Below, piece after piece: positions 32,276 to 45,145 of a stretch of 52,591 bases of DNA. Location of the stretch: contig JAURLI010000029.1 of the NCBI GenBank assembly GCA_030831315.1, positions 1-52,591 of the forward strand. Direction: 5' to 3'. Below the pieces are notes generated by a model, which was given only the letters and a program-made list of their open reading frames with translations, had not been told where the DNA came from and did not search any database. The first letter of the stretch is position 1. Every line of letters begins with the position of its first letter. The translations under genes and the position numbers were made by a program. This DNA is from Alphaproteobacteria bacterium (GTDB taxonomy: Bacteria > Pseudomonadota > Alphaproteobacteria > SMXQ01).

Positions 32276-33091
32276 TCAGGCAGCGAGACGGGCGAGGCGC
32301 TTCTGGCGCCAGTCCATGAAACGCCATGCGGCACGCGCGGCAACGCGGGCGAACCAGCCTTGGGGGTCGAGGCCCGTCGCCTTGAAGGTCATGGCGATGC
32401 CGCGCTCGATGATGACGGGCCGGTAGTAGCGATAGGCCCGGGCGGCATAGGCATCGGCATTGCGCCGGCGCTCATAAGGCTCGCCATGGCTGTTTCCCGC
32501 GTAATAGGCATAGGCGAGCTCGTCGTCGTCCGATTCCAGCATGCGGCCGACGGCGACGCGCAGGCGCGCCAGCGTCCCCGGCTTTTCCGCCGCGACGTAG
32601 CGCTTGAGGTGGGTATAGAACAGCTTGTAGTGACGGAATTCGTCGCCCGCGATCTTGAGGCAGATCGCCTTGAGCACCGGCTCCTCGGTCGCATGGGCGA
32701 GAGAGGTGTAATAGGAACTGGTTCCGACCTCGACCACGCAGCGCGCCACCAGTTCGCCCGAACGCGAGCCGCGCACCGACGCCGTCGCATCAAGGGGAAT
32801 GCGGTAGCCGTCCTTGAACATGGCGAAACGTTCGGCGAAATCGAAATTGCGATCGGCCAGCTCCGCCCAGCGCCCGAGAACGTCGCCATGCTGAACCTCT
32901 TCTTCCGCCCATTCGTCGGCCGCCGCCGCGAAGGCGTCGTCACCGGGGAACACGTTGCGGAGATAGGATGCGTAATCGGCGGAGTTTTTTTCCACCATCG
33001 CCGCAGCTTTGACCACGCACAGGATATCGGGATCGACCCGCGCGGGGTCGAAGCGGTCCCAGGGGATATCGGCGGATGTCCAATGCTTCAT
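32276..33091 (-). CDS. ferritin-like diiron-fold protein
   Basis: 271 residues, all helical. Paired carboxylate motifs EEEVQHG (~residues 63-69) and DEFRHYKLF (~152-160), with an extra Glu in EVGTSSYY, fit the ExxH-type iron ligands of ferritin-like/acyl-ACP-desaturase-like proteins. I start at ATG 33091, ~6 nt after AGGGAAG; the frame continues to 33109. The reaction is unknown. It lies convergent to rppH and upstream of the ATP synthase genes without an obvious link. Confidence 0.7.
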   Translation of the reverse strand: MKHWTSADIPWDRFDPARVDPDILCVVKAAAMVEKNSADYASYLRNVFPGDDAFAAAADEWAEEEVQHGDVLGRWAELADRNFDFAERFAMFKDGYRIPLDATASVRGSRSGELVARCVVEVGTSSYYTSLAHATEEPVLKAICLKIAGDEFRHYKLFYTHLKRYVAAEKPGTLARLRVAVGRMLESDDDELAYAYYAGNSHGEPYERRRNADAYAARAYRYYRPVIIERGIAMTFKATGLDPQGWFARVAARAAWRFMDWRQKRLARLAA

Positions 33092-33179
33092 GATGGCTTC
33101 CCTGCGCACATTATAAGGGCAAGACGCGGCCCGCTGTCACGCGCGGCCGTGAAGGCACTTGGGAATCCGGGGGAAAAGC

Positions 33180-33581
33180 TCAGGCAGCCGCGGCCAGCAG
33201 GGCTTCGGCGATGCTCACGGCGCGCTGGGCGGCGGCCTTGTCGGCCTCGGTTTCGGCTTCCGCCACCTTGGCGCGGGCCGCAGTCAGGCGGGCTTCCGCC
33301 TTGGCGCGATCGAAATCGGCGAGGTTCACCGCCTCTTCGGCCAGAACCGTGCAGCGATCCGGCGTCACCTCGGCAAAGCCGCCGGCGACGAAGATCCGGC
33401 TGCCCACCTTGCCGCCCTCGTGCACGGCGATGACGCCGGGACGCACCAGGGAAATCAGCGGCGAATGGTTGGGCAGGACGCCGAAGTCACCTTCGGAACC
33501 CGGCACCACGACCATGTCCACCTCGCCCGCGAACAAGAGGCGGGCGGGCGAAACCAGTTCGAATGCGACCTTGTCGGCCAT
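33180..33581 (-). CDS. atpC: ATP synthase F1 subunit epsilon
   Basis: 133 residues. Beta-barrel part (1-~85; FELVSPARLLFAGEVDMVVVPG, GDFGVLPNHSPL) plus two C-terminal helices rich in Ala/Glu. Last gene of atpHAGDC. Couples and inhibits rotation on gamma. It starts 18 bp after atpD. Confidence 0.97.
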   Translation of the reverse strand: MADKVAFELVSPARLLFAGEVDMVVVPGSEGDFGVLPNHSPLISLVRPGVIAVHEGGKVGSRIFVAGGFAEVTPDRCTVLAEEAVNLADFDRAKAEARLTAARAKVAEAETEADKAAAQRAVSIAEALLAAAA

Positions 33582-33599
33582 GAAAGCCTCGCTTTTCGC

Positions 33600-35054
<1,455 letters not shown>

Positions 35055-35951
35055 CTAGACGGCCTCCGCCCCCGATACGATTTCGATCATTTCACGGGTA
35101 ATGGTTGCCTGGCGCGTACGGTTGTAGTTGAGCGTCAGACGGCCGATCATTTCACCGGCGTTACGGGTGGCGTTGTCCATCGCCGCCATGCGTGCGCCCT
35201 GCTCGCCGGCGTAGCTTTCGAGCAGCGACCGGTAGAGCTGGACACCGAGATTGCGCGGCAGAAGATCGGCGAGGATGGCCTCTTCTTCCGGCTCGAACTC
35301 GTAGACGGCCTGCGGCTGTCCGGCCTTGGCCTCATCTTCCGCGGCAGGTGCCGGCGGCGGCGGGAAGGGGATCAGCTGCTGGGCGGTGAATTCCTGGGCG
35401 ATGGCCGACTTGAAACGGTTGTAGACGACCGTGCAGACGTCGAATTCGCCGTCGGCGAACATGCCCGCGACACGGGTGCCGATGGCATCGGCGGCGTCGA
35501 AGCGAATTTCGCGCTTGGTCAGGCCTTCGATGGTGTCGACGATGAGGCTGGCGAAGTCGCGCTTGAGCCCGTCGCGGCCCTTGCGGCCGACGCAGAGGAT
35601 TTTCACCTCCTTGCCTTCGGCCTTGAGCCGGTTGACGAGATTACGCGCACCGCGCACGACCTGGCCGTTGAAGCCGCCGCACAACCCGCGATCGGCGGTC
35701 ACGACGACAAGCAGATGCACGTTGCTGGCGCCGGTTCCCGACAGCAGCTTGGGGGCGCCTGCGCTGCCACCGACGGCGGCAGCGAGAGAGCCGAGCATCC
35801 GCTCCATGCGTTCGGCGTAAGGGCGGGCCGCTTCGGCCTGCTCCTGCGCGCGCTTGAGCTTCGACGCCGCGACCATCTTCATGGCCGCGGTGATCTTCTG
35901 CGTGGACTTCACGCTCGAGATACGGATGCGTAGGTCTTTGAGGCTCGGCAT
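35055..35951 (-). CDS. atpG: ATP synthase F1 subunit gamma
   Basis: 298 residues. N- and C-terminal coiled-coil helices ([37 protein letters not shown]) and the Rossmann-like middle (DRGLCGGFN). A Pro/Ala-rich insert (~201-222, [13 protein letters not shown]) sits in the middle domain, longer than in E. coli. Central rotor shaft. Confidence 0.97.
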   Translation of the reverse strand: MPSLKDLRIRISSVKSTQKITAAMKMVAASKLKRAQEQAEAARPYAERMERMLGSLAAAVGGSAGAPKLLSGTGASNVHLLVVVTADRGLCGGFNGQVVRGARNLVNRLKAEGKEVKILCVGRKGRDGLKRDFASLIVDTIEGLTKREIRFDAADAIGTRVAGMFADGEFDVCTVVYNRFKSAIAQEFTAQQLIPFPPPPAPAAEDEAKAGQPQAVYEFEPEEEAILADLLPRNLGVQLYRSLLESYAGEQGARMAAMDNATRNAGEMIGRLTLNYNRTRQATITREMIEIVSGAEAV

Positions 35952-35960
35952 CGGTGTCTA

Positions 35961-37493
35961 TCAGGCCGCGAAGGTGCGCTTGTATTCGTCGAGGAAGGCG
36001 CGGAGCTTCTCGTCCGTTTCCGGCTTGATCTCGCGATCGGTGCGGATGGCGTCGAGAATGCCCTTGTGCTTCTCGCGCAGCTCCGCCAGCGCGCCGCGCT
36101 CGAAAGCGCCGACGCGGTTGAGCGGGATACCGTCGAGATAGCCTTTCACGCCGATGAAAAGGGAGGCCACCTGCTCTTCGACCTTCATGGGCGAGAACTG
36201 GCCCTGCTTCAGCAGTTCCGTCAGGCGCGAGCCGCGGGCCAGCAGGCGCTGGGTCGAGGCATCGAGGTCGGAGGCGAACTGCGAGAAAGCTTCCATTTCG
36301 CGGTACTGGGCAAGCTCCAGCTTGATCGAGCCGGCAACCTGCTTCATCGCCTTGATCTGCGCGGCGGAACCGACGCGCGAGACCGACAGGCCGACGTTCA
36401 CCGCCGGGCGGATGCCCTTATAAAACAGGCCGGTTTCCAGGAAGATCTGGCCGTCGGTGATCGAGATCACGTTGGTCGGAATGTAGGCCGACACGTCGCC
36501 CGCCTGGGTTTCAATGACCGGCAGCGCCGTCAGCGAACCGGCGCCGTTGGCGTCGTTCATCTTTGCCGCGCGTTCCAGCAGGCGGGAGTGCAGGTAGAAC
36601 ACGTCGCCCGGGAATGCTTCGCGTCCGGGCGGGCGGCGCAGCAGCAGCGACATCTGCCGATAGGCGACGGCGTGCTTCGAAAGGTCGTCATATACGATCA
36701 CGGCATGCATGCCGTTGTCGCGGAAGAACTCGCCCATGGCGCAGCCGGTGTAGGGCGCCAGGAACTGAAGCGGCGCGGGCTCCGACGCGGTGGCGGCAAC
36801 GACGATGGAGTACTTCATCGCGCCCTGTTCCTCGAGCGTCTTGACGATCTGCGCAACCGTCGAGCGCTTCTGGCCGACGGCGACGTAAATGCAGTAGAGC
36901 TTCTTCGATTCGTCGTCGCCTTCGTTCAGCGGCTTCTGGTTGATGAAGGTGTCGAGCGCGATTGCCGTCTTGCCGGTCTGGCGGTCGCCGATGATCAGTT
37001 CGCGCTGGCCGCGGCCGACGGGGATCAGGCTGTCGATGGCCTTGAGGCCGGTCTGCATCGGCTCATGCACCGACTTGCGCGGAATGATGCCGGGCGCCTT
37101 GACCTCGACGCGCGAGCGCGTGACATCGGTCAGCGGGCCCTTGCCATCGATCGGATTGCCGAGCGCGTCCACGACGCGGCCGAGCAGGCCCCGGCCCACC
37201 GGCACGTCGACGATGTCGCCGGTACGCTTGACCGTGTCGCCTTCCTTGATGCCTCGGTCTTCGCCGAAGATCACGATGCCGACGTTGTCGTTTTCGAGGT
37301 TCAGCGCCATACCTTTGACGCCGCCCGGGAATTCGACCATTTCGCCGGCCTGAACCTTGTCGAGGCCGTAGACGCGGGCGATACCGTCACCTACCGACAG
37401 GACCTGGCCCACCTCGGCGACTTCGGCCTCGGCGCCGAAATTGGCGATCTGTTCCTTGAGAATTGCGGAAATCTCCGCCGGCCGGATGTCCAT
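35961..37493 (-). CDS. atpA: ATP synthase F1 subunit alpha
   Basis: 510 residues. P-loop GDRQTGKTA (~169-177), the visual hallmark [20 protein letters not shown], and C-terminal helical domain. Non-catalytic nucleotide-binding subunit. The ATG at 37493 shares one base with the atpH stop; a TTG codon before it is in frame but unlikely to be used. Confidence 0.98.
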   Translation of the reverse strand: MDIRPAEISAILKEQIANFGAEAEVAEVGQVLSVGDGIARVYGLDKVQAGEMVEFPGGVKGMALNLENDNVGIVIFGEDRGIKEGDTVKRTGDIVDVPVGRGLLGRVVDALGNPIDGKGPLTDVTRSRVEVKAPGIIPRKSVHEPMQTGLKAIDSLIPVGRGQRELIIGDRQTGKTAIALDTFINQKPLNEGDDESKKLYCIYVAVGQKRSTVAQIVKTLEEQGAMKYSIVVAATASEPAPLQFLAPYTGCAMGEFFRDNGMHAVIVYDDLSKHAVAYRQMSLLLRRPPGREAFPGDVFYLHSRLLERAAKMNDANGAGSLTALPVIETQAGDVSAYIPTNVISITDGQIFLETGLFYKGIRPAVNVGLSVSRVGSAAQIKAMKQVAGSIKLELAQYREMEAFSQFASDLDASTQRLLARGSRLTELLKQGQFSPMKVEEQVASLFIGVKGYLDGIPLNRVGAFERGALAELREKHKGILDAIRTDREIKPETDEKLRAFLDEYKRTFAA

Positions 37494-38053
37494 CAACCGA
37501 TCCCTTTCATGGAAAACCTGAGTTTCTGAAGCTTGGTAGCAATCGAGGCGTCCACCATCTTGGAGCCGACCCGGACCTTGAGGCCGCCGATGATGGCGGC
37601 ATCGACCCGGGGCTCGAGCGCCACCTTGGCGCCGAGCGCGGCCGCGAGCGCATCACGCACGCGGTCGAGGTATGCAGGCTTGAGCGCCATCGCGGAGACG
37701 ACTTCGGCCGTCACCTCGCCGCGGCGGCGGGCAAGCTCGGCAAGAAAGGCGGAAATGACGTCGCGGACCAGGCCGAGACGGCGATTCTTCGCCAAAGTGC
37801 CGAGAAACTTGAGGGTGAGCTGGTGAAAGCCAGTCTTTTCGGCGAGCGCAGTAATGGCCGCGGCCTGGGCGTCGCGGCTCAGCACCGGCGAGGCGACAAG
37901 GCGCGCGAGCTCGGGGCTCTGTTCGCACATGGCGCGCAGGTTGCGCAGGTCGTCCGCGACACGGTCCAGTGCCTTGTCGGCATCGGCGAGCTCGTAAAAA
38001 GCGCTCGCATACCGACCGGCAACGCCGCCCGCGTCCTTTGACTGGGATGGCAC
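37493..38053 (-). CDS. atpH: ATP synthase F1 subunit delta
   Basis: 186 residues. N-terminal helical bundle ([17 protein letters not shown].., [14 protein letters not shown]) and C-terminal [19 protein letters not shown], the OSCP/delta pattern. Peripheral stalk subunit and first gene of the operon; the F0 genes are elsewhere, the usual alphaproteobacterial arrangement. Confidence 0.97.
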   Translation of the reverse strand: MPSQSKDAGGVAGRYASAFYELADADKALDRVADDLRNLRAMCEQSPELARLVASPVLSRDAQAAAITALAEKTGFHQLTLKFLGTLAKNRRLGLVRDVISAFLAELARRRGEVTAEVVSAMALKPAYLDRVRDALAAALGAKVALEPRVDAAIIGGLKVRVGSKMVDASIATKLQKLRFSMKGIG

Positions 38054-38150
38054 TCGAATCTGCTCCCGAAAAACTGGATGCGCCCGCTAAAAGCGGCGCA
38101 ACCCGATGACAGGCAAAGAAAAAACGACAACGAAGGCGGGCAAGGCCCGC

Positions 38151-38174
38151 CGCGCCCCCCTCGGGGCGCGCTTT
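38151..38174 (+). terminator. possible hairpin between priA and atpH
   Basis: CGCGCCCC (38151-38158) pairs with GGGGCGCG (38163-38170), followed by CTTTT. As a plus-strand terminator it has no plus-strand gene to end; on the minus strand it lies between priA and atpH without a T run directly after it. I keep it only as a structured spacer in the 208-bp region that should also contain the atp promoter. Confidence 0.3.
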
Positions 38175-38261
38175 TCGTACCATACGACATGGGGCGTTGC
38201 AACCAGCGAAGGAGGGAATCGGGCGGGAATTTTTTTCCGCTCGATCAAGGGGTTAAGAGGG

Positions 38262-40493
38262 TCAGAGAAAGCTCATCGGATCGACGTCGACCTGCACCCG
38301 CACGCCCTTGCCCGGACGCACTTCGGCGAGCCAGCCGCGCACCGCTCCTTGCAGGTTGAAACCGCGCGGGGCCTTGACCAGGAACCGCCGCCGGTGACGG
38401 CCACGGAGCAGGCTGAGGGCGGCAGGCGCCGGGCCGAGAATCGTCAGTCCCTCGTCCGTGGGGCGCACCCGTCCGAGCGCGCGCGCCGTGGCGTCAACCT
38501 CCCGCATGTCGGGGCCCGAGACGATGACGGCGGCAAGCCGGCCGTAGGGCGGCATGTGGGCGCGCTCGCGCTCGCGCATCTCGGTCCCAAGAAATTCCTC
38601 GCGGGCACCTCGCGCCAGCGCCGCCATCACCGGGTGTTCCGGCATGAAGGTCTGCAGCAGCACCTTGCCCGGACGCTCGGCTCGCCCCGCCCGCCCCGCT
38701 ACCTGGGTCAGCAGCTGGTGCGTGCGTTCAGCCGCGCGCAAGTCGCCGCCAGTCAGCCCGAGATCGGCATCGATCACGCCGACCAGCGTCAGCAGCGGAA
38801 AGTGATGGCCCTTGGCGATGACCTGGGTGCCGACCAGCACATCGACGCGATGCTCGGTGACGGCGGCGACCAGCTCGCGGATGGCGGCGGGCCCGGTCAG
38901 GGTGTCGGAAGCCATGATGCGCAGGCGCGCATCGGGGTAATAACGCGCCACCTCCTCGGCGACGCGCTCGACGCCGGGGCCGCAGGCGGCCCACGCGCCT
39001 TCGGCGCCGCAATTGGCGCAGTTGGGCGGCAGGCCGAGGCCGTAGCCGCAGTGATGGCAGACAAGGCGATGGCTGGCGCGATGTTCGACCAGCCAGGCCG
39101 AGCAATTGGGACATTCGAGCCGGTGGCCGCAGCCCCGGCACAGCGTCAGCGGCGCATAGCCGCGCCGGTTGAGGAACAGAAGCGCCTGTTCACCCGCCGC
39201 CAAAGTTTCGGCAAGAGCCGCATCGAGCGGCGGCGCCAGCCAGCGCCCGCGCGCAGGCGGCGTGGCGCGAAGGTCGACCAGGGTTATCTCAGGCAGTTCG
39301 GCGGCACCGATGCGGTCGGGCAGATGAACGCGGCGGTAACGGCCCCATTCGACATTGGCAACGGTTTCGAGCGACGGCGTTGCCGAAGCCAGCACGACAG
39401 GAATCGCGCCGAGGTGCCCGCGCAGCACCGCCATGTCGCGGGCGTTATAGGCGACGCCTTCATCTTGCTTGTAGGAACCGTCGTGTTCTTCATCGACGAC
39501 GATCAGGCCCAGTTTATGAAAGGGTAAAAACAGGGCCGAGCGCGCACCAACCACGACGCGGGCCGAGCCGTCGGCGACGGCGCGCCAGGTGTCGCGCCGC
39601 ACGGCGGTACTCAATTCCGAATGCCAGGCAGCGGGTGCCACGCCGAAGCGCGCCTCGAAGCGTTCCAGCCACTGGGCCGACAGCGCGATTTCCGGCAGCA
39701 GGACCAGCGCCTGGCGCCCATGCCGCAGGGCCTCGGCGATGGCCTCGAAATAGACCTCGGTCTTGCCCGACCCGGTGACGCCGTCGAGCACGATGGTGGC
39801 GTAGGATTCGGCGGCAATGGCCGCGCACAGATCCGCCGCCGCAGCTTTCTGGTCCGCCGTCAGCGTTGGCCCGGGGCGGTCTGCATCGGGCACGGCAAAA
39901 CGGGCGGGCGGCGCAAGCCCCGTGCGTACCAGCGCGCCCGCGTCCGCCAGACCCGCGATCACCTGCGCGCTGACACCGGTTTCGGCACGGATATCGGCAG
40001 CGGTACGCGGCGGGCCTTCGGCCAGCAGGTGCAATACCTGTTCGCGCCTGGGCGTCATGCGGAAACCTTCGGGTGGCTGCCAGCCCGCGGCCGCGGCAAA
40101 GGCCGGGATCGCCGCTTGCGGCTCAAGTGCCGCGGGTACGCTCATCGCCATCTTGAGCACCGCGCCCGGCGCCGACACCGTGTAATTGGCAACCCAGTCG
40201 ACGAAGCGCCGCGTTACGGCGGCCATCGGCGGCGCATCGATGACATCGATGATGGTCTTGAGTTTTTCCGGCGGCGGCGGCGCACCGTCGGGCACGTCAT
40301 CCCAGACAACCCCAATACGTTCGCGCGCACCAAGCGGCACCCGCACGAAAGTGCCGGGCGCCGGGGCCGCGCCCGTGCTGCGGTAATCGAGCGCCCCCGG
40401 CAGGGCCAGCGGCAACAGGACGCGCACGCGCGAATTTTCGCGCGTTTGCGCGGCGGCTTCGTCAGGATCGGAACTGGTGCGGGGTGGTGCCAT
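38262..40493 (-). CDS. priA: primosomal protein N', replication restart helicase PriA
   Basis: 743 residues. N-terminal 3'-DNA-binding and winged-helix regions (~20-200), then SF2 helicase: Walker [18 protein letters not shown] in [11 protein letters not shown], zinc-binding Cys pairs ([30 protein letters not shown]), and [12 protein letters not shown] in the second lobe. It reloads the replisome at stalled forks. It lies upstream of the atp operon on the same strand with a 208-bp gap. Confidence 0.97.
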   Translation of the reverse strand: MAPPRTSSDPDEAAAQTRENSRVRVLLPLALPGALDYRSTGAAPAPGTFVRVPLGARERIGVVWDDVPDGAPPPPEKLKTIIDVIDAPPMAAVTRRFVDWVANYTVSAPGAVLKMAMSVPAALEPQAAIPAFAAAAGWQPPEGFRMTPRREQVLHLLAEGPPRTAADIRAETGVSAQVIAGLADAGALVRTGLAPPARFAVPDADRPGPTLTADQKAAAADLCAAIAAESYATIVLDGVTGSGKTEVYFEAIAEALRHGRQALVLLPEIALSAQWLERFEARFGVAPAAWHSELSTAVRRDTWRAVADGSARVVVGARSALFLPFHKLGLIVVDEEHDGSYKQDEGVAYNARDMAVLRGHLGAIPVVLASATPSLETVANVEWGRYRRVHLPDRIGAAELPEITLVDLRATPPARGRWLAPPLDAALAETLAAGEQALLFLNRRGYAPLTLCRGCGHRLECPNCSAWLVEHRASHRLVCHHCGYGLGLPPNCANCGAEGAWAACGPGVERVAEEVARYYPDARLRIMASDTLTGPAAIRELVAAVTEHRVDVLVGTQVIAKGHHFPLLTLVGVIDADLGLTGGDLRAAERTHQLLTQVAGRAGRAERPGKVLLQTFMPEHPVMAALARGAREEFLGTEMRERERAHMPPYGRLAAVIVSGPDMREVDATARALGRVRPTDEGLTILGPAPAALSLLRGRHRRRFLVKAPRGFNLQGAVRGWLAEVRPGKGVRVQVDVDPMSFL

Positions 40494-40590
40494 CGGCTAC
40501 ACTTTAATCGCAGCGCCGGAACGGAGCCAAGGGAACCCGCTCCACGCGCGCCGAATTCGAACCTAATTCAACCTTGCCCCGGGACGACCC

Positions 40591-41277
40591 ATGAAATTCT
40601 TCATCGACACAGCCGACCTTTCCGAAATCCGCGCCCTGGCGCCGACCGGCCTGATCGACGGCGCGACCACCAACCCTTCCCTTGTCGCCAAGTCGGGCGG
40701 CAAGTTCGAAGACGTCATCGCGGAAATCTGCTCGATCATTCCGGGCCCCGTCTCGGCTGAAGTTACGGCGCTGGACGCGGCGACGATGATCGAAGAAGGC
40801 AAGTACCTCTCCAAGATCGCCAGCAACGTCACCGTCAAGGTGCCGCTCAATGCCGAAGGGCTCAGGGCCTGCAAGGCGCTGTCGGGCGAAGGCATCCCGG
40901 TCAACGTCACGCTGTGCTTCTCGGCCGGCCAGGCGATCCTCGCCGCCAAGGCCGGCGCCACCTTCGTGTCGCCCTTCGTCGGCCGGCTCGACGATATCGG
41001 CCTGAACGGCATGGACCTGATCCGCGACATCTGCGCCATCTACAATGCCCAGCCCGCCTTCAAGACCGAGGTGCTGGTGGCCTCCATCCGCGGCGTCAAC
41101 CACGTGATCGATGCGGCCAAGATGGGGGCCCATGTCGCCACCATGCCGCCCGGCGTGCTGCGCGCGCTCTACCAGCACCCGCTGACCGACAAGGGCCTCG
41201 CCGCGTTCATGGCGGATTGGGAAAAGACCGGCCAGAAACTGCCCGCGGGCAAGACCAAGCCGCAGGCCGCCGAGTGA
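40591..41277 (+). CDS. fsa: fructose-6-phosphate aldolase / small transaldolase
   Basis: 228 residues, the short TalC/FSA-type class-I aldolase. [16 protein letters not shown] at the start, [13 protein letters not shown], Schiff-base Lys83 in NVTVKVPL, and [10 protein letters not shown]. Decameric family that acts as transaldolase in the pentose-phosphate pathway or as F6P aldolase; sequence reading alone cannot separate them. Divergent from priA. The next gene starts inside its stop codon (GTGA). Confidence 0.92.
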   Translation: MKFFIDTADLSEIRALAPTGLIDGATTNPSLVAKSGGKFEDVIAEICSIIPGPVSAEVTALDAATMIEEGKYLSKIASNVTVKVPLNAEGLRACKALSGEGIPVNVTLCFSAGQAILAAKAGATFVSPFVGRLDDIGLNGMDLIRDICAIYNAQPAFKTEVLVASIRGVNHVIDAAKMGAHVATMPPGVLRALYQHPLTDKGLAAFMADWEKTGQKLPAGKTKPQAAE

Positions 41278-42038
41278 GCGAGGCGCGGCCAAGGCGACCC
41301 GCGGGCGCGCGCGCAAAGGACGGCGCAGGGCCGCCCGAAAAGGCCGCTACCCGCCCGCCCGCCAAGGCCGACATCCGCGCCTTTCTTGCGGAAAACCCCC
41401 ATTACCTGACCGACCATCCCGAAGTCTTGGCCGCGGTTACGCCGCGCCCGCGCCATGCGGGCGAGCGCGTCACCGACCTGCAGGGATTTCTGATCGCGCG
41501 CCTGCGCGACGAAAGCACGAAGCTCGATGCCCGCCAGCGCGAACTGCTGGCCACCGTGCGGGCCAATGCCGCCTCTCAGGGCCGCATCCACGGCGCCGTG
41601 CTGTCGATCCTCGAAGCACGAAGCTTCGAGGAAATGATCGAGATCGTCACCACCGACCTTGCCGTCCGGCTCGACATCGACATCGCCGTGCTGGCTGTTG
41701 AACAGGCGGGCACCTTCGACCGCAAATCGGCGGCGGGCATCCGGCTGCTGCCTGAAGGCGCTGTCGACATGATCCTGGGCGAAGAGCGCGACGTCCTGCT
41801 GCGCACGGTTCCGACCGGCGAAAAGGCGATTTACGGCTCCGGTTCAGGCCTTGTGCAATCGGAAGCGCTATTGCGCCTGCGCGCGAGCCCCGAGGCGCCG
41901 ACCGGCATCCTCGCACTCGCCTCGCGCGACCCGGCGCGCTTCGATCCGGGCCAGGGCACCGAGCTTCTCGCCTTTCTCGGGCGCGTCATCGAGTTGTGCA
42001 TCCGCACATGGCTGGACCTGCCAAGATCCGCGAAGTGA
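41274..42038 (+). CDS. DUF484 family protein
   Basis: 254 residues from GTG 41274. After a basic, disordered ~35 residues comes [22 protein letters not shown], the DUF484 opening, then a coiled region and a GAF-like domain ([20 protein letters not shown].., [19 protein letters not shown]). It is nearly always next to xerC, as here, overlapping it by 31 bp. Function unknown; a link to chromosome-dimer resolution is only suggested by position. Confidence 0.9.
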   Translation: MSEARPRRPAGARAKDGAGPPEKAATRPPAKADIRAFLAENPHYLTDHPEVLAAVTPRPRHAGERVTDLQGFLIARLRDESTKLDARQRELLATVRANAASQGRIHGAVLSILEARSFEEMIEIVTTDLAVRLDIDIAVLAVEQAGTFDRKSAAGIRLLPEGAVDMILGEERDVLLRTVPTGEKAIYGSGSGLVQSEALLRLRASPEAPTGILALASRDPARFDPGQGTELLAFLGRVIELCIRTWLDLPRSAK

Positions 42039-42970
42039 CCGGGCGGCTTCCGCTCGAAGCGCCGCTGGTCGCGGCGATCGAAGCGTGGCAGGCGTGGCTC
42101 GCCCATGAACGCCGCGCCTCGGTCCATACCCTTGACGCCTATGGCCATGACTTGGCCGATTTCCTCGAATTCATGGTCGAGCACCGCGGCGGGCCGCTCG
42201 GCCCCGCCACCCTCGCCGATCTGCGCCTTGCCGATTTCCGCGCCTGGCTTGCCGCGCGCAACAATCGTGGCCTCAAACGCACATCGACCGCGCGCGCCCT
42301 TTCCACCGTGCGCGGCTTTTTCCGCCGCCTCGAGAAAACCGGGGTCGCCAGCAACGGTGCGATTTCGGTGCTGCGCACACCGAAGCTGCCGAAATCCATT
42401 CCGAAGGCCCTGTCGGAAGACGAGGCCTTCTCCGCGATCGCGGCGGTGGCCGAAATGGCTGACGAACCGTGGGTCGCCAAACGCGATGCGGCCATCCTGA
42501 CGCTGCTTTACGGCGGGGGCCTGCGCATCGGTGAAGCGCTCGGCCTTGATCGACGCGACGTGCCCGCCGGGCCGGCGCTGCGCGTCGTCGGCAAGGGCAA
42601 CAAGGAACGCCTGGTGCCGCTGTTGCCGGTGGTGATGGAAGCCATCAAGGACTACCTGGAAGCCTGCCCGCACAAGCCTGCCCCGGACGGGCCGCTGTTC
42701 GTCGGCAAGCGCGGCGGTCGATTGTCGCCCTCGCAGGTGCAGGCGACGCTGCGCAAGGTGCGCCGCGCGCTGGGCCTGCCCGAGACGGCGACACCGCACG
42801 CGCTGCGCCATTCCTTCGCCACGCATCTTTTGGCGGGCGGCGGCGATTTGCGCACGATCCAGGAACTGCTCGGCCACGCGTCGCTGTCCACGACCCAGCG
42901 TTACACGGCCGTCGATACCGCGCGCATCATCGAGGTCTATCGCGCCGCGCATCCGCGCGCGCGTGGCTAG
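42008..42970 (+). CDS. xerC: site-specific tyrosine recombinase XerC
   Basis: About 320 residues. SAM-like N-domain (~15-105), catalytic domain with Arg in LYGGGLRIGEAL, Lys in GKGNKERLVPL, HxLRH in HALRHSFATHLL and Tyr in HASLSTTQRYT. With XerD it resolves chromosome dimers at dif. All catalytic residues are standard, unlike those in the element's integrase. A GTG at 41996 is the alternative start. Its TAG stop overlaps the opposite-strand gene's stop in CTAG. Confidence 0.93.
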   Translation: MAGPAKIREVTGRLPLEAPLVAAIEAWQAWLAHERRASVHTLDAYGHDLADFLEFMVEHRGGPLGPATLADLRLADFRAWLAARNNRGLKRTSTARALSTVRGFFRRLEKTGVASNGAISVLRTPKLPKSIPKALSEDEAFSAIAAVAEMADEPWVAKRDAAILTLLYGGGLRIGEALGLDRRDVPAGPALRVVGKGNKERLVPLLPVVMEAIKDYLEACPHKPAPDGPLFVGKRGGRLSPSQVQATLRKVRRALGLPETATPHALRHSFATHLLAGGGDLRTIQELLGHASLSTTQRYTAVDTARIIEVYRAAHPRARG

Positions 42971-43368
42971 GGCTTGGGTTCGGCGGGCGGAACGTAGGCG
43001 AGCCTATCGGGCTCGACCGCAAGGCCGAGGTCGTGCGCCCGGCGCAGGCGCCGGCGCATCAGGCGGCTGACCCGGCGCTTTTCCCGGCCCCTCTGGAAAC
43101 CCTCGCGCAGGCGATCGATGAATTCGCCGCGTGCGATCTGGGCGGCACGCAGTTCCGCCTCGCCAAAGGCACGCAGGAACATCGGGTAACGCCGTTTCAG
43201 CGCCATGCGCAGGTGACGAAACCGCGGCTTGGAGCGTGCCAGGAAAACGATGGCGAAGATCAGGAAAGCGACGCTGGGAACCAGCGGCACGACAATATCG
43301 ATCACGCCGAGGACGGCGAAAATCCATCCCAGAATCAGGGAAATGCGGCGTTGGCGGGAGGTGTTCAC
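42967..43368 (-). CDS. small two-helix membrane protein, paralogue of the next gene
   Basis: 133 residues. Two membrane segments (~8-25 and 27-46) with a short turn, then a basic helical tail (KRRYPMFLRAFGEAELRAAQ..). It shares with the 89-residue gene at 43441 the order GWIF-VLG, P..., PRFR, YP, EA..RAA. Resembles the family of small transmembrane proteins near DUF454; function unknown. Confidence 0.75.
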   Translation of the reverse strand: MNTSRQRRISLILGWIFAVLGVIDIVVPLVPSVAFLIFAIVFLARSKPRFRHLRMALKRRYPMFLRAFGEAELRAAQIARGEFIDRLREGFQRGREKRRVSRLMRRRLRRAHDLGLAVEPDRLAYVPPAEPKP

Positions 43369-43440
43369 GCTGGCTCCGGCGCGGGAATCGCGAGGGCAGC
43401 ATTATGGCCGCAAGGGCTTAAGGCTTCCTTAGGGGGACCG

Positions 43441-43710
43441 TCAGGGTTTTTTCCTGCGGAAAAACTGGCCCTTCGCCAGTTCGGCGGCGCGCGCTTCGGC
43501 CTTGTCCATCATGTCGGCGTATTTCGGATAATGCAGGCGCAGCTTGCGCTTGAGTAGGCGAAAGCGTGGCTGCGCCTTGGCCAGCAGGACCAGCGCGATC
43601 AGCAGAAACAGCACACCCTGCAGAATCGGCAGGAACAGGCCCAGGATCCCGAGCACAAAAAAGATCCACCCGCCGACGAGGTAGAGCCGACGCTTGGCCT
43701 TGATGGTCAT
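43441..43710 (-). CDS. small two-helix membrane protein, paralogue of the previous gene
   Basis: 89 residues. Membrane segments ~8-24 and 26-45 (GGWIFFVLGILGLFLPILQG), PRFRLLKRKLRLHYPKYADM and a basic end (FFRRKKP). It is a shorter tandem duplicate of 42967-43368, lacking its C-terminal tail. It lies 10 bp from the lpd stop on the same strand and may be co-transcribed with the suc cluster. Confidence 0.75.
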   Translation of the reverse strand: MTIKAKRRLYLVGGWIFFVLGILGLFLPILQGVLFLLIALVLLAKAQPRFRLLKRKLRLHYPKYADMMDKAEARAAELAKGQFFRRKKP

Positions 43711-43719
43711 GGATGGGTC

Positions 43720-45132
43720 CTAGATGTGGATGGGCCGGCCGTCAACCGCGAGCGCCGCTTCCTTGACCGCTTCGTTGAGGGTCGGATGGGCGTGGCAGGT
43801 GCGGGCGATGTCTTCGGCGGAAGCGCCGAATTCGATGGCGAGCGCCAGCTCGGCGATCAGCGTCCCGGCGTCGGGGCCGACGATATGCACGCCGAGCACG
43901 CGATCGGTCTTTGCATCGGCCAGCACCTTGACGAAACCGTCGGTGTCGCCGTTGGCGCGCGCGCGTGAATTGGCGCTCATCGGGAACTTGCCGGCACGGT
44001 AGGCGATGCCCGCTTTCTTCAGCTCTTCCTCGGTCTTGCCGACGGCAGCAGCCTCGGGGTGGGTATAGACCACGCCCGGAATGGCATCGTAATTCACATG
44101 ACCCGACTGGCCCGCGATGATTTCGGCGCAAACGACGCCTTCGTCTTCGGCCTTATGCGCCAGCATCGGTCCGATGATGACGTCGCCGATGGCGTAGATG
44201 CCGGGAACATTGGTGCGGAAATGCGCATCGGTCTTGATGCGGCCGCGCTCGTCCATTTCGACGCCCGCCGATTTGAGGCCGAGGCCGTGGGTATAAGGCA
44301 CCCGGCCGACCGCAACCAGCACGACATCGCAGGTGATGTCCTCGCCGTCGCCACCCTTGGCGGGCGCGACTCGGAGCGCAACGCCCTTGTCCGAGGACTT
44401 GGCCGTCAGCACCTTGGAGCCGAGGCGGAACTTGAAACCCTGTTTGGTGAGGGAGCGGGTCATCTGCTTCGCCACTTCGCCGTCCATGCCGGGCAGGATG
44501 GTGTCGAGGTATTCGATCACCGTGACCTCGGCACCCAAGCGGCGCCAGACCGAGCCGAGTTCAAGCCCGATCACGCCGCCGCCGATGACGACGAGATGCT
44601 TCGGCACCGCCGCCAGCGCCAGCGCGCCGGTGGACGACACGATGCGCTTTTCGTCGATCTCGACGCCGGGAATGCGCGCAACATCGGAACCGGTGGCAAT
44701 CATGATGCTCTTCGCGGCATAGGTGGCGGCCTTGCCGCCCTCGCCCGTGACCTTGACCGAACCGGCCTTGACGATCTCGGCCTTGCCCTTGAGCCAGGTC
44801 ACCTTGTTCTTCTTGAACAGGAACTCGATGCCCTTTGTCAGATCACCGACGACCTTGTCCTTGTTGGCCAGCATCACGGAAAGATCGAAGCCGACCTTGC
44901 CGGTCTTGATGCCGTGACGCTCAAGCCCGTGGGCCGCCTCTTCGTAAAGGTGCGACGAATTGAGCAGCGCCTTCGATGGGATGCAGCCGACGTTGAGGCA
45001 GGTGCCGCCCAGGGTCTCGCGCTTTTCCACGCAGGCCGTCTTGAGGCCAAGCTGTGCCGCGCGGATCGCGGCGACGTAGCCGCCCGGGCCCGCGCCGATG
45101 ACGATCAGGTCGAAGGAAGTTTCGTCGGCCAT
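43720..45132 (-). CDS. lpd: dihydrolipoyl dehydrogenase (E3)
   Basis: 470 residues. FAD site [12 protein letters not shown] (11-22), redox disulfide [13 protein letters not shown] (Cys45, Cys50), NAD site [15 protein letters not shown]-binding [17 protein letters not shown] and the C-terminal His-Glu pair in HAHPTLNEA. Regenerates lipoamide of 2-oxoglutarate dehydrogenase; it follows sucB by 13 bp. Confidence 0.97.
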   Translation of the reverse strand: MADETSFDLIVIGAGPGGYVAAIRAAQLGLKTACVEKRETLGGTCLNVGCIPSKALLNSSHLYEEAAHGLERHGIKTGKVGFDLSVMLANKDKVVGDLTKGIEFLFKKNKVTWLKGKAEIVKAGSVKVTGEGGKAATYAAKSIMIATGSDVARIPGVEIDEKRIVSSTGALALAAVPKHLVVIGGGVIGLELGSVWRRLGAEVTVIEYLDTILPGMDGEVAKQMTRSLTKQGFKFRLGSKVLTAKSSDKGVALRVAPAKGGDGEDITCDVVLVAVGRVPYTHGLGLKSAGVEMDERGRIKTDAHFRTNVPGIYAIGDVIIGPMLAHKAEDEGVVCAEIIAGQSGHVNYDAIPGVVYTHPEAAAVGKTEEELKKAGIAYRAGKFPMSANSRARANGDTDGFVKVLADAKTDRVLGVHIVGPDAGTLIAELALAIEFGASAEDIARTCHAHPTLNEAVKEAALAVDGRPIHI

Positions 45133-45145
45133 TGCGTCCGTCCGT